Assembly (NCBI GenBank): GCA_015039365.1
Contig: WION01000683.1
Span: forward strand, 1 to 24,401
Length of the DNA: 24,401 bases
Direction of reading: 5' to 3'
Origin: Amanita rubescens
Taxonomy: Eukaryota; Basidiomycota; Agaricomycetes; Agaricales; Amanitaceae
Shown one piece after another: positions 1 through 9,804 of this stretch. Made by a program: the position numbers and the translations under genes. Every line of letters begins with the position of its first letter. Within the stretch, counting starts at the first letter, position 1. The notes under the pieces were generated by a model. The model saw only the letters and a list, made by a program, of their open reading frames with translations. It did not search any database and was not told the origin of the DNA.

Positions 1-1746
1 GAGGCCCTGAAGAAACAAGCACGCCAACGCAGGCGTGCAAACCGCTCATTCCACATATGGGGATCCATGGAATCGAGAGGTAATACAGGCTTCGCCGGAA
101 TTCGCATGACAGCCACGCTCAGGGACTCTTACGTCATCGTACGGCGATTGCTATGGGACTCCACACTGGTCACATTCAGAGCAGGTCTAGAAGTCGCGTC
201 TGTCGCGGGTGGCTTTGATAATGGCTTCATCGCAATCCACGGATTGCCCCTTGATGTGCGGGTGGACGAAATAGAAGCCATGTTCCAGGGCTCCAGGACG
301 AGATTCTGTATCAACGATACCCGCCAGCACGGTGATGGCACGATTAGCGCCACTGTCATTGTCGAGGAAACACAGAAGCAAAGCCTGGTGAACAAGCTAA
401 ATGGGAAAAAAATTCGACATAAAATCGTCACGGCAAACATTATAGACGTTGCTGGGAATCCCCCAATGCCCCCTTACACCCTCAGTCTCACGTGGGATTT
501 CCTCAGTCCTAGACACATCGGATCCACGGTGTCTGAATTCTATTTGCAGGAATTTTACGTTCGCCTACGAAGAGAACTAGAGTCGAGCGCCGGCCTGGAA
601 TCCTATGCGTTTTCGACTCCTAGCCCCAAGGGTAGTCGCAATACGGCCGTTGCATGCTTCCGCACATGGGCGTCAGCCAAGAAGATGCATGATAAGCTTG
701 CGGGGAGAAGGCTCAAACCATATTTCCCTGTTATCCAATGTTCTTTACGACCCAACGAGCCCAAAACAAAATACGCCCTCTCCATACCTCTCCAGTTACA
801 CAACATCCATGGACTCGCAAGCGTTGTGAAACGTGGAGTGTCTGAAAACACTTCAGTAGATGGCGTAACCACCCCCGTTCAGTTCCTCAGCTCAGGATGG
901 TTTGATGGTTGGAGCTGGTCGTCTGATTTGAAAACTGTCGAGTTCTTCGAATACGACCTCGTTCGCAGGGACTTGAGGATTGCAATGATCAAGCGCGATT
1001 GGCTGAAGCAAGCGCTGACCTTCTACGGTACGACTAAAGGCGCTGTACAATTAATTTCAAACGAGGTAGAACGGTTTGCACGTCGCTCTGACTTGGTGCA
1101 TCATTCCACCCCAATCAAAGGGCGATCAACTCAATCCTTCCACGCGAGTTCCGAGTTCGCAGCCCTGAAGGAGGAGCTCGGCGACGATGCTGTTTGGCTC
1201 GACGTGGAATCTTCCGTTTGTATGCTCAAGTATCGCGGAAGACCACGACGATCCAATTCCATGGAACGTATCTTAAACGATATCGAGAATTACCGTGGAG
1301 ATAACGAGAGCGAGAAGGTAAAATGTCGTGCGTGCCGCCTCGAGGTCGACCAATCCGTCGAAATGGCATGTGGCCATGATCATTGCGTCGGGTGCTTGAG
1401 ACTCTATGTCTTATCGGTCCAATCGCGGAACCATTACCCTATTACGTGCCCCGGGAACGACAACCAATGCCGAGAATTGATTACTATTCCCATTATCCAG
1501 AGCTTGCTCTCCCCAACCGAATTCGAGGATTTGTTGGAGCAAGTAGCCGAATCACATATCGTGCGACATCGGAATCAATACAAGTACTGCGTCACTGCGA
1601 ATTGCATGCAGATGTATTGTCACACCGATGAAAACCCGAGGCTTCTGACTTGTCCATCATGCTCGATTTCATTCTGTTCTGTCTGCCGCGCGAAGCCTCA
1701 CGGGAAAGAGCCTTGCGTTCTGCTGACTTTAGACGACAAACCATGA
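1..1746 (+). CDS. RRM-like/RBR-type protein, 5'-partial, lacking RING2
   Basis: The frame is open from base 1, so the true start is probably upstream; the first in-window ATG is at 67. The N-terminal half resembles degenerate RRM folds (FIAIHGLPLDV near 230-255 nt) and aligns along its length with the protein at 6452-9356. A RING1-like Cys/His cluster begins at about nt 1324 (CRAC, CGHDHC, CVGC), followed by an IBR (YKYC, CPSC, CSVC, HGKEPC). The frame stops at TGA 1744-1746, just where the paralogue continues into its linker and RING2. I found no RING2 in any frame of the next several hundred bases. RBR ligases pass ubiquitin through a RING2 cysteine, so this protein should be unable to act as a ligase. 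It could be a decaying gene copy or a dominant-negative or adaptor form. A missed intron at the 3' end is possible but not seen. Confidence 0.72.
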   Translation, partial: EALKKQARQRRRANRSFHIWGSMESRGNTGFAGIRMTATLRDSYVIVRRLLWDSTLVTFRAGLEVASVAGGFDNGFIAIHGLPLDVRVDEIEAMFQGSRTRFCINDTRQHGDGTISATVIVEETQKQSLVNKLNGKKIRHKIVTANIIDVAGNPPMPPYTLSLTWDFLSPRHIGSTVSEFYLQEFYVRLRRELESSAGLESYAFSTPSPKGSRNTAVACFRTWASAKKMHDKLAGRRLKPYFPVIQCSLRPNEPKTKYALSIPLQLHNIHGLASVVKRGVSENTSVDGVTTPVQFLSSGWFDGWSWSSDLKTVEFFEYDLVRRDLRIAMIKRDWLKQALTFYGTTKGAVQLISNEVERFARRSDLVHHSTPIKGRSTQSFHASSEFAALKEELGDDAVWLDVESSVCMLKYRGRPRRSNSMERILNDIENYRGDNESEKVKCRACRLEVDQSVEMACGHDHCVGCLRLYVLSVQSRNHYPITCPGNDNQCRELITIPIIQSLLSPTEFEDLLEQVAESHIVRHRNQYKYCVTANCMQMYCHTDENPRLLTCPSCSISFCSVCRAKPHGKEPCVLLTLDDKP

Positions 1747-4057
1747 TGTATGGGATTACGAAATGATTGAGTTATACGTCGTAGAGGAGTGGTAGTTTTA
1801 CATCCATGGTGGATTCATTTGATACAGTAGCATACTCCCCTATAATCGTTTCTAGTCAATTCAGTGGCGATGTTTATGTTGAATTTCGTCGAGTGAGGAC
1901 ACTGGCCATCTTCAACACACGATAACTTTCTGGGCAATTTTTTTCCCGTTTATTGATGGTTGGCTGCGAATCGGAGGCCACAGCGGCTCCCAGAAAGCTA
2001 TTTAAAGAAACAGAGTCCTTGAGCTGTGAATGCAGTGGCTATCAACATCTCAATGAAATCCTATTGTTGGCGCACTTCGAGTTTTGCACCAGATCTTCGG
2101 TTGCACGATTTGCGATAGAAAATTTGGTACGTGCCTGAAAGTAGAATCAACGAAAGCGACACTCAAACATTCCGGTCACTACCGATGGCGCCCATAGAAT
2201 GGCGATCCGGTAGTAGCGGCTATGCTGAGAGCATAACTGGTCAAACAATCGTATCAGCGTAAAAGTGCTGCGGTAGGATGATCATCTCGAGTCTTGAGCA
2301 GATTATAAAAAAATAGAGGTCAAGTGTGAATAAATATATGGTTCTACCCTGTCAACGATCGAAACGATATCTGAACGTTCACGTCATCGGGACATACGAT
2401 GTCGTTATTGACTCGGATCGGCCATGAGCGAAACATAATTTTGGCCGGGGAAGGGGGAGCATAAAACCGCATCTGTAGCCCGTTAAAAGCCGATACTGAA
2501 GGGATGCAATGCCACGATGTGGAGCATGGCGAAACAGGTGGAAAGATCCGCACAGGCTGCAACGTCATGATGATATACAATCGCATTGTATCTCTGGTCA
2601 TGATTTGCCGCGGACTTTCTACGTCCAACCAGGTAGGTGGTACAGGAGCGGCTGCGACAAGAAATACAGCGAAGCGAATAGACAGATTCAAGGGGCCTTT
2701 TCGAATGAGGTCAAGTATAGAGCGACAAGATGAGGAAAGTTTCACGTAATTCCAGCCTGAGGCGCTTGCGCTGTTTCAGTCTGCACTGCTTTCAAAAAAA
2801 GAGTTCTATTCTATACACAGGGGAAACGAACTCTCTGATAATAGATGGACTCGATGCATCGGTATTTTCCGAGTCGCGTGGCGTACTACCACCTTGGTGG
2901 CGCTGCTACGTACTATGTGTTTATGGCGCTCATCGTGTGCGTGATGAGTTACATGGAATTATATTACTTTTGATAGTTGACTCATACAAGATAATGGATA
3001 ATGGATGTGATACTGTGAAATTGAAATGATGACTGTCATATGAATTTATAAAGCTCTTTTTTTTTCCTTTTTCTTTGTCGGTGGCCTGTTCTTCGACCGT
3101 CTCTGCCGAGAAGGTCGGTGAGAGTTACTTTTTTTTCAATAATTCCGAACGGTAATGCAGTATGTTGTTCTTGTTGTTCGATTTCGATTTCGGTTTGATC
3201 ACTTGTGGACGACTGTCCGGATATAAATGACGAGGAAGCAGTTGGGGGAGTAATAGAACTGTTGGCCAGTTGTTAGTTAAAGTTTTAAAGAGTGACTTGT
3301 TGGAGCGACGAACGGTAGTACTGGTTGGTACATGCCTTTTCTTTGAGAGAGATGGTCTTGCTGTTGACGTTGTTCCAGACGTTCGGGCTTCGGTACCTAG
3401 GTTGAAAGTCACAGACATGAGGTCAGAGGCGGAGAACGCCTGAGTCTATAATTGATTTGCATGTGCCCTCGAATTTTATCCAGGAGTGGGTGGCTGCCTT
3501 TGGTGTTTTGCTCCATCGCGGGTGATTTCCGTCGTCTAATAAACCCATTTCATTTGTTTGTATAACGACTTGTGTTCGAAAGAAAGTGTACCGGACAGAA
3601 CTGGACATGTATTTGTCTTTCACGCAGTCACGTCACCAAGCCTAAGCTGATAAGAAATAAGTGGGGGTTAGGTCATTGTAGCATGTCGCTGTGATATCGA
3701 AGAACGATCGGAACGCATGAAACAAAAACACCACGTCGTCTGGTGTGAGCAAGTCTAATATCGCAAACCATATTTCATGATCCTAGAACAACCATAAATG
3801 TTGCATAAAGTGAAGAAGGTTAAAAAAACGGACGTTAACAAGTGGTAGGAAGCGGTGAAGTACATGGTAGATAAGATAACAAATAGATAAGATAAGCGAC
3901 CGTGGGGAAAGATAGACCACGGTTTCCCACAATAGGTCATAATTAATGGGTCCATGGGCTGGTAAGATCGATTCAAACATGAGAGCTTGATTCAATCAAT
4001 CAACGTTCAATGTTCAATAGTAGTACTGTACAGTCGTCTACAACCAAGCCCAAAAAA
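1747..4057. other. Intergenic, no supported gene
   Basis: There are only short overlapping frames without recognisable domains. The longest are 133 codons on minus (2745-2344) and 97 codons on minus (3418-3125); the latter is Ser/Thr/Lys-rich and could be a small or partial exon, but nothing supports it. A pyrimidine tract lies at about 3056-3075. The last part is the 3' flank of the RAE1 orthologue. Confidence 0.5.
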
Positions 4058-5523
4058 TTACGTCTTTCGAGGTCTCTTTTTTACTTCATCGTCTTTGCAT
4101 GCATGCAACAAAAGCTTTGTTTGCGTGTCGGGTGCCATTCCCGAATGACCTTTGTGCCAATCGTACGATACGGCATATGCAAATATGGTGCCATTGCGAT
4201 TAAAGGACCCGGTCGTGATAGGGCTAGGGGCTGGGTCAAAGGCTAATCATGTAATCAGTTACCCATTCGCATCGCACATTCATATTCACGAACACTTTAG
4301 TCGAATCCGAGAATCCTTGTCCCAGAAATGAACAGTGCCGTCAGAGCCTATACGATACGTAAGTGGGAATAAATACTTTCAAGAGCACAAAAGGGACAAA
4401 CCGCAGGTGGCGAATGTTCCATGAATTGGATTGAAAGCGATGTCGTTCACCGCAAAAACGATGCCTTGGTCTTTGGAATTGGGGTTGATGTCGCGGCGGT
4501 GGCACCGAAAGGTGTAGTTGTTCCTGAGATAACGGGGTCATTTCCTATCTTCGCTCGGGGCATTTGATGTACTGACATGCTCTCCTTATCGTCAACAAAA
4601 CTGAAGGCGGACGTCAGGTCAATGAAGAACCGTCAAAGCATAAGCTACTCACTGGACGGAGACTCTTCCTTCAACGCTGCCTATCGCAAACCCACTCTTA
4701 TCGGAGGCGGTGAAGCATGAGACGACTCGAGTTTGCCATTTCAATGGCGAAGTTAATGTCTACTCGGGGAGTTATCTGTCACAGTATGAGATTCCGAATC
4801 GGTTGTGGTATACCTTGAAGATAGTGCCAGGGTTGCTTAAGTTGAAGATTTGAACATGACGTTCAGCCGTGCCAACAACCATGAGCGGATATTGTACGTC
4901 AAGGGAATAACACCTCTCGGGCAACTCCACAGTCGCCACCGGTGCAGATGAACGAAGATCCCAATACTGCATTCGTAAGTCGCGCAGTTTCTTGAGAGTT
5001 TTATGACAAACCTTGATAGTCTTGTCCCAGCTGCCTGTTACCAAAATTCCACCTTGAGGAGAATCTATCCACTTGACGGCCTTGATTGGTGCGCTATGTT
5101 GAGCGACTTGAGTGGTTTGACCCGTGGCAAGATCGTACATGCGGCCTGCATTATCTGTCCCGGCGGAAATCACCTTGTTTCCTTCCTACACATGGTCAGA
5201 AGGGGCTCGAGGCGGGAAGTGACACATACTTTGTTCCAACAAACTCCCAAGACCGGTCCATCATGCTGATACATGGCTTTCCCCTGCGCTTGACCATTGG
5301 TACCGACATCGTAAATTCGAACCTAACCGATGACTGAACTGCTGTTTCCGAGCATGAAAAACTTGGAGGTACATACGCTGTTGTCCCAACTTCCGACGGC
5401 AAGGTAATCAGCTTGATTAGAGAATGCAAGAGATGAAATAGAGTCCCCCGGTGGTTGAGGTACTTCTATGTCCTTGTCTGCTGAGGTCGAGAAACGACTT
5501 GTGGGCGTGCCGAAGAGTGCCAT
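4058..5523 (-). CDS. rae1: RAE1/GLE2 mRNA export factor (WD40 nucleoporin)
   Basis: WD40 beta-propeller of the nuclear pore that binds the GLEBS motif of Nup98-type nucleoporins and works in poly(A) RNA export and in mitosis (established for the family). Nine exons on minus: 5523-5377, 5322-5230, 5185-5012, 4966-4814, 4759-4653, 4600-4577, 4523-4402, 4347-4294, 4242-4058; 1,059 nt, 352 aa, normal for the family. Every intron is 44-54 nt and GT-AG, and each junction keeps phase. Diagnostic stretches in order: start [115 protein letters not shown]; and a basic tail ending KKRPRKT. The final donor (GTTCGT, 4293) is atypical but gives the expected K-S-F-D-P join. Nothing is missing, so it is probably functional. 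Confidence 0.93.
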
Positions 5524-6406
5524 GTGAGTTTGACCTAAACAATTGGGGTTAACCGTGTCATGATTTCAACGAATCCGGAACCGCAACGATGACTCGAGAA
5601 GACGAACCAGAAGTAATAGCTTTCGCACACTCAACTGTCCGCCGCAGTTAGTCCCGACTGTAATTTGCTCTTGTGATTTTCCTCGTCCTAAAGGCTAATC
5701 GTTTCTCTTTATCGCGGGATTTTCGAGAGGAAACATTGAAGGTTGGGAGATCAGATGTAGAGGCTACAGTAGACCTCGGAGCCGAGTGACTACTGAAAAT
5801 AATAATAATAATAATAATAATAATAATTCGATGATGTTCCGTTTTCCCCTGTCACGACGAGCTACTTTTTACAACCACCATTTGTCCACCCTTTTTACCG
5901 GTCTGGTACTGGCTCGCAATACCACAAGTTCATCACATCAACATTACAAGCACGGGTTTACACCTTCTGCCGCCCAGACTACTGCCACCAAATCCTGATT
6001 AATGACGACGGAAACTCAGCATCATTCAGAACTTCCCCGAAGACATGCTCTATAACGTTTCGTTACTCTCGTCTCTTGCAATACCTAACGGGTCTTGCCA
6101 AACGGATTGCCTCGCCAAAAAGGCTTCCTTGGGGCTTTTTTTCCGAGTTGAACCGTCCGTCATGGCAACCAATTTGTCACTGTTATCACCCCACGGCTTT
6201 GCCAAATAGCAGCACCAGGCCACAGCTGCGGGTCCGCTATGACTCCTCGCCATTCAAGTATGAGAGCATGAACAGCTTTCAAGACCGCCATTCAACACTG
6301 GCAGGCGAATCCGGTCTTGTATTCCAGCACCAGCCCCTTGATTCCCCACAGAACGAGGTACGCCATCTTTAGAACAAAGCACGAATTCTTTCATTGATGA
6401 GGACTT
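5524..6406. other. Intergenic between divergent rae1 and RBR gene
   Basis: Shared upstream region of rae1 (minus) and the RBR ligase (plus). It holds an (AAT)10 microsatellite and no recognisable gene. The 98-codon plus frame at 6076-6372 and the 67-codon minus frame at 6253-6050 have no domain or splice support. Confidence 0.6.
5798..5827 (+). repeat. (AAT)10 microsatellite
   Basis: Ten uninterrupted AAT units. In one frame this reads as poly-Asn, but that frame lacks an in-frame ATG upstream, so it is not taken as coding. Confidence 0.97.
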
Positions 6407-6412
6407 TATAAA
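6407..6412 (+). promoter_or_regulatory. TATA box candidate for the RBR ligase gene
   Basis: TATAAA lies 40 nt upstream of the ATG at 6452. This is close for a TATA box (it implies a very short leader), so the assignment is tentative. Confidence 0.4.
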
Positions 6413-6451
6413 GCCTCTCTCTTTGAAACCCAGTCTTTCTCTTGGCTTACT

Positions 6452-9356
6452 ATGGGCGAGTCCAACAATTCTACATGGGAAGACTACAATCAACCACGGG
6501 AGGCTACAAAGCGTGATAGCCCGACACCTCAAGCCCCGCAACTGCAAGTGGAAGGGGATCGCCCTGCACCGGGGGATCAGGCAAAGTCTCAAACTCTTGT
6601 TAGTGGATTGTATTATCAGAGCTGTCCTAGACGAGCTGACTAGCTTTTTACAGCATAGCGCATCAGGACAGACCCGCCCGGAACTCAAACGCGCAGACTC
6701 AAAAACCGAGACCTCTGGAGCGCCAGCTGATTTGCTCGAGCTTGACCCAGAATGGCTCAAGATTGCGGAAGAAGACTCGGCTGTAATGATCCAGCGGGTA
6801 GGACTGGGCTCGTCATTCGTTGGTCTCGGAGCTGGTCTCGACGTTCGGTCACTCAAATGCGGGTTTGATACTTGCCTCATTGAGATGAAGAATCTCCCTC
6901 TCGACGTCACGCACGTGGAGCTCCGCACATTACTTTCGACACAAGGCGTTCGCTCTCGATCATATCGTATACTCGGTACTCAACAATATGGTGATAAAAC
7001 GCTCAGGGTTTCGATCCTTGCTGAGAAGGACGCCGCAAAGAACTTAGCTACGAAGCTTGACGGCGCTCGATTCAGAGACAAAGTAATTGAATTCAACGTC
7101 GCTGGTTACAATTCGCTATCTGCAATCCAATCGGTCATGTCCAATATTCTTACATTGAGCTGGGAATCCCCAGAATCGACATCGATGATCGCCGTACTCT
7201 CTTATCAAGATCCTGCCATGGCGCACGCCTTCGTTGAGCAACTCAATAGGGAGGGGCTTGGAGGTCATCCCCTTCGAGCTCATGTCGTACCGTCAGCGCC
7301 TGGTACGGCTAACACCGTAGTCAAGACAACGAAGCTGGCCGACGGAATGGAGAGACATATTTTCCAGTTTTATTCTCTTTCTAGGGCACAGGCTATCCTC
7401 TTCCAGCCTGACGATCGCAGACAGGACTTGATCGCGTCCGTGAAACAGCGATTACGGCTGGGCGACATGGCTCAGACCTTCGATCGCACTGCTTCTTGTG
7501 CTGGGAAGGGCTTTTGCGTTCTTAGTGTTACCTTCGATTCATGGCACTCCGTCAGGCAAGCTTCAGAGCTTCTTTCAGGAAAGAGGTTAAAGCCTGAGCA
7601 ACCTATTATTCGTTGCTACTTGCCTTTCAAGAAACCTATTCGTCATGCGGTGTATATTCCTCTAGAACCATGTTGTACGCATTATTGGAATTCTATTCCT
7701 GAGCAACACCGTAGCGAAATGTCTATGTCGTCTATGCATTCAAACTATGGTTGTATCCCGCTAGGTGACGAAAATGCCATCAATGTTCGGGTAGACAGCC
7801 TGGACTTGAAAAAGAACCCGAGTGATTCGTATTGGCATTGGGCATGCTCTGCGGCGCCCATACTTAATCAGATTCAGCTCCATCTGGGCTTGTCCCTTAT
7901 CGAGCTATCTTGGTCAACACGAACGCTTAAACTATTTGCCGACGATCAAGGACAGTTAGACCGAGCGGTCCAGCAAATCAAGATAGATATCGAAAGAACA
8001 ACATTCGTTCAACGTGTCATCACAAGCGACCGTCGCTTAATAAGGTCTTTGCAAGCGAGCGGTGCTTTGGCAATGCTGAAGGAGAAGTTCGGGGTGGCCG
8101 GACAAGTATTGCTTGACACATCCTCATCGCGTTACTTACTCAAACACCACGAATCCTGCTCTTCCGAGGTTCGTGCACTTCTCGCCAAACAAAGAACCCA
8201 GATCGAGAAATATCAACGATCTCTACGCCCCGATGACGACATTGAAGCCGAGTCATGTCCTATATGCCTAGACGACTTCTCAGACGATGATACGCAAGTA
8301 CAAAAACTGGTGTGCGGACATGTATACTGCACGGGATGTTTGCACCAGTTCCTCGTCACTGCCCCGGAGCGCAACAAATTTCCGCTACTTTGTATTGGGA
8401 ACGAAGATCGATGCCAAGCGCCAATACCGATCCCTATTATTCAATCATTACTATCCCCTCTCGAATTCGACAGCCTCGTCGACAAGGCCCTGAACGCATA
8501 CGTCGGGCAGCACGCCGAACAATATAAGTATTGTCCCACACAAACCTGCTCGCAGCTCTATCGCGTGACAAAGGACGCGACCGTCTCTACTTGCCCCTCG
8601 TGCTTACTCGGTCTATGTACGGCCTGCCACAAACCGGAGCATTCTGGTATGACATGCGCTGAACGTCGTGCTCAGGATCCTTCAGAGCACGACGCGCTCA
8701 ACAACCAGTGGGCGTCGTCCCACGGCGCAAAGAAGTGCCCTGTATGTCAGGTGTGGATTCAGAAGACGGATGGATGCAATCACGTCAAATGTCGGTGCGG
8801 TGCACACATTTGTTGGTTATGCGAGCAGTCGTTTGCCAATGGAAATGAAACGTATAGGCATTTGAGAAGCGCACATGGGATGTGGGGGTTGTATTTGGAT
8901 GGTGTGAACGTGGGAGGGGCGGCAATGCAAGGAGGAGGGGCTGGTCAGCAAAGGGCAGGTGACGGGTTTTTCGGTGCTCCGCCTCGTCCGGGGGAAGTTC
9001 TTATTGGACCTGGAGGTGAAGTGGCTGTTGGTGCTGGTGTTAACGCGGCGTGGTTTGCGAGACGTGTTGCACAAGGCGCTGGTGGGATTGGACATTTGGC
9101 GAATATGGTTCCCAACTTGGGAGCGAATCTTCGTCGCCCCCTTGCGCCGGTCGCACCTCAGAATCCTCTGTTTCTCCCGGGGGCTGTCGTACGTCCACCT
9201 AACCAGGCACCAGGGCATGCAGCACCCCCTCAGGCTCCCGTTTTTCAATTTCCCGGTCGCGTGCCGGCGCCACCACCCCACCAACCCGGCATGGCACCAG
9301 CAAGGCAAGCTCCCAACGCAGGCCAGGCCAACCAGATGTTTTTCATACGCCGCTGA
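6452..9356 (+). CDS. RBR E3 ubiquitin ligase with degenerate RRM-like modules
   Basis: RBR ligases take ubiquitin from an E2 bound at RING1 onto a RING2 cysteine and then onto substrate. Exon 1 is 6452-6598, the intron 6599-6653, exon 2 6654-9356; 949 aa. I chose this start over the in-frame ATG at 6423 because the intron has GTTAGT, CTGAC and CAG signals, keeps phase 0, and gives a hydrophilic start (MGESNNSTWED). RRM-like modules occupy about residues 120-360, with NLPLDV typical of an RNP2-like strand. RING1 starts at C584 (CPICLDD, CGHVYCTGC). The IBR follows (YKYC, CPSC, CTAC). RING2 starts at C744 (CPVC, then TDGCNH). C757 sits 13 residues after the first RING2 cysteine, matching the catalytic Cys431 of parkin. 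The last 100 residues are Gly-, then Pro/Ala-rich. RRM-like modules ahead of an RBR recall the C-termini of plant DEAH11/12 proteins, but no helicase is present here. Substrate unknown. Confidence 0.88.
6599..6653 (+). other. Intron of the RBR ligase gene
   Basis: 55 nt, donor GTTAGT, branch CTGAC at 6636-6640, acceptor CAG, phase 0. The longer single-exon reading through it gives an unconvincing N-terminus. Confidence 0.8.
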
Positions 9357-9804
9357 ACATTGTACACATGCATACCTATTGACGACCACTTCAACTTTAC
9401 ACTTCGACTAACAGATCACACATGTTCAAATGATCACGCATCATGTATTCACGATTGGATGTAAACATGTAATACTTGGATTCACTTGGATGGGGTTTTG
9501 ACTACAATTAGCATATACAACTATTAAATGAATGTACATGCTCAGGAAGGGAGTGCTCAGTGTGGCATGCAACTATAGCACTGCACAGGAATCCATATTC
9601 ATGCTCATGAATTATTGATGTATGATGAGTGCTTGTGCTTGTGCTCAGAGGCACAAGTGTGGGAATGACTCTCATGGCCGCACTCTGGGAACTTTGTCCT
9701 CTGACATTGAAACTATTTACGTACATATCCAAATGAGATTTCTGATGGCTGCTTTCCACATGGGGTCCCACACTTACATGATATTCAGGGTGACACTGAG
9801 CCTA
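9357..9804. other. Convergent 3' intergenic region; edge of CpG-poor island
   Basis: Lies between the 3' ends of the RBR gene (plus) and the NB-ARC/TPR gene (minus). CpG is normal up to about 9460 and becomes rare after about 9490. No gene seen. Confidence 0.6.

Noticed and set aside
2344..2745. 133-codon minus frame
   Set aside because: No domain, no splice context, and overlapping plus frames of similar length; likely chance.
3125..3418. 97-codon minus frame
   Set aside because: Low-complexity Ser/Thr/Lys text without a recognisable family; too weak to list as a gene.
5786..5998. Frame with poly-Asn
   Set aside because: Created by the (AAT)10 microsatellite and begins at GTG rather than ATG.
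6254..6928. 224-codon minus-strand frame
   Set aside because: It overlaps the promoter and first exons of the well-supported RBR gene on plus, and its Ser/Arg-rich product has no domain.
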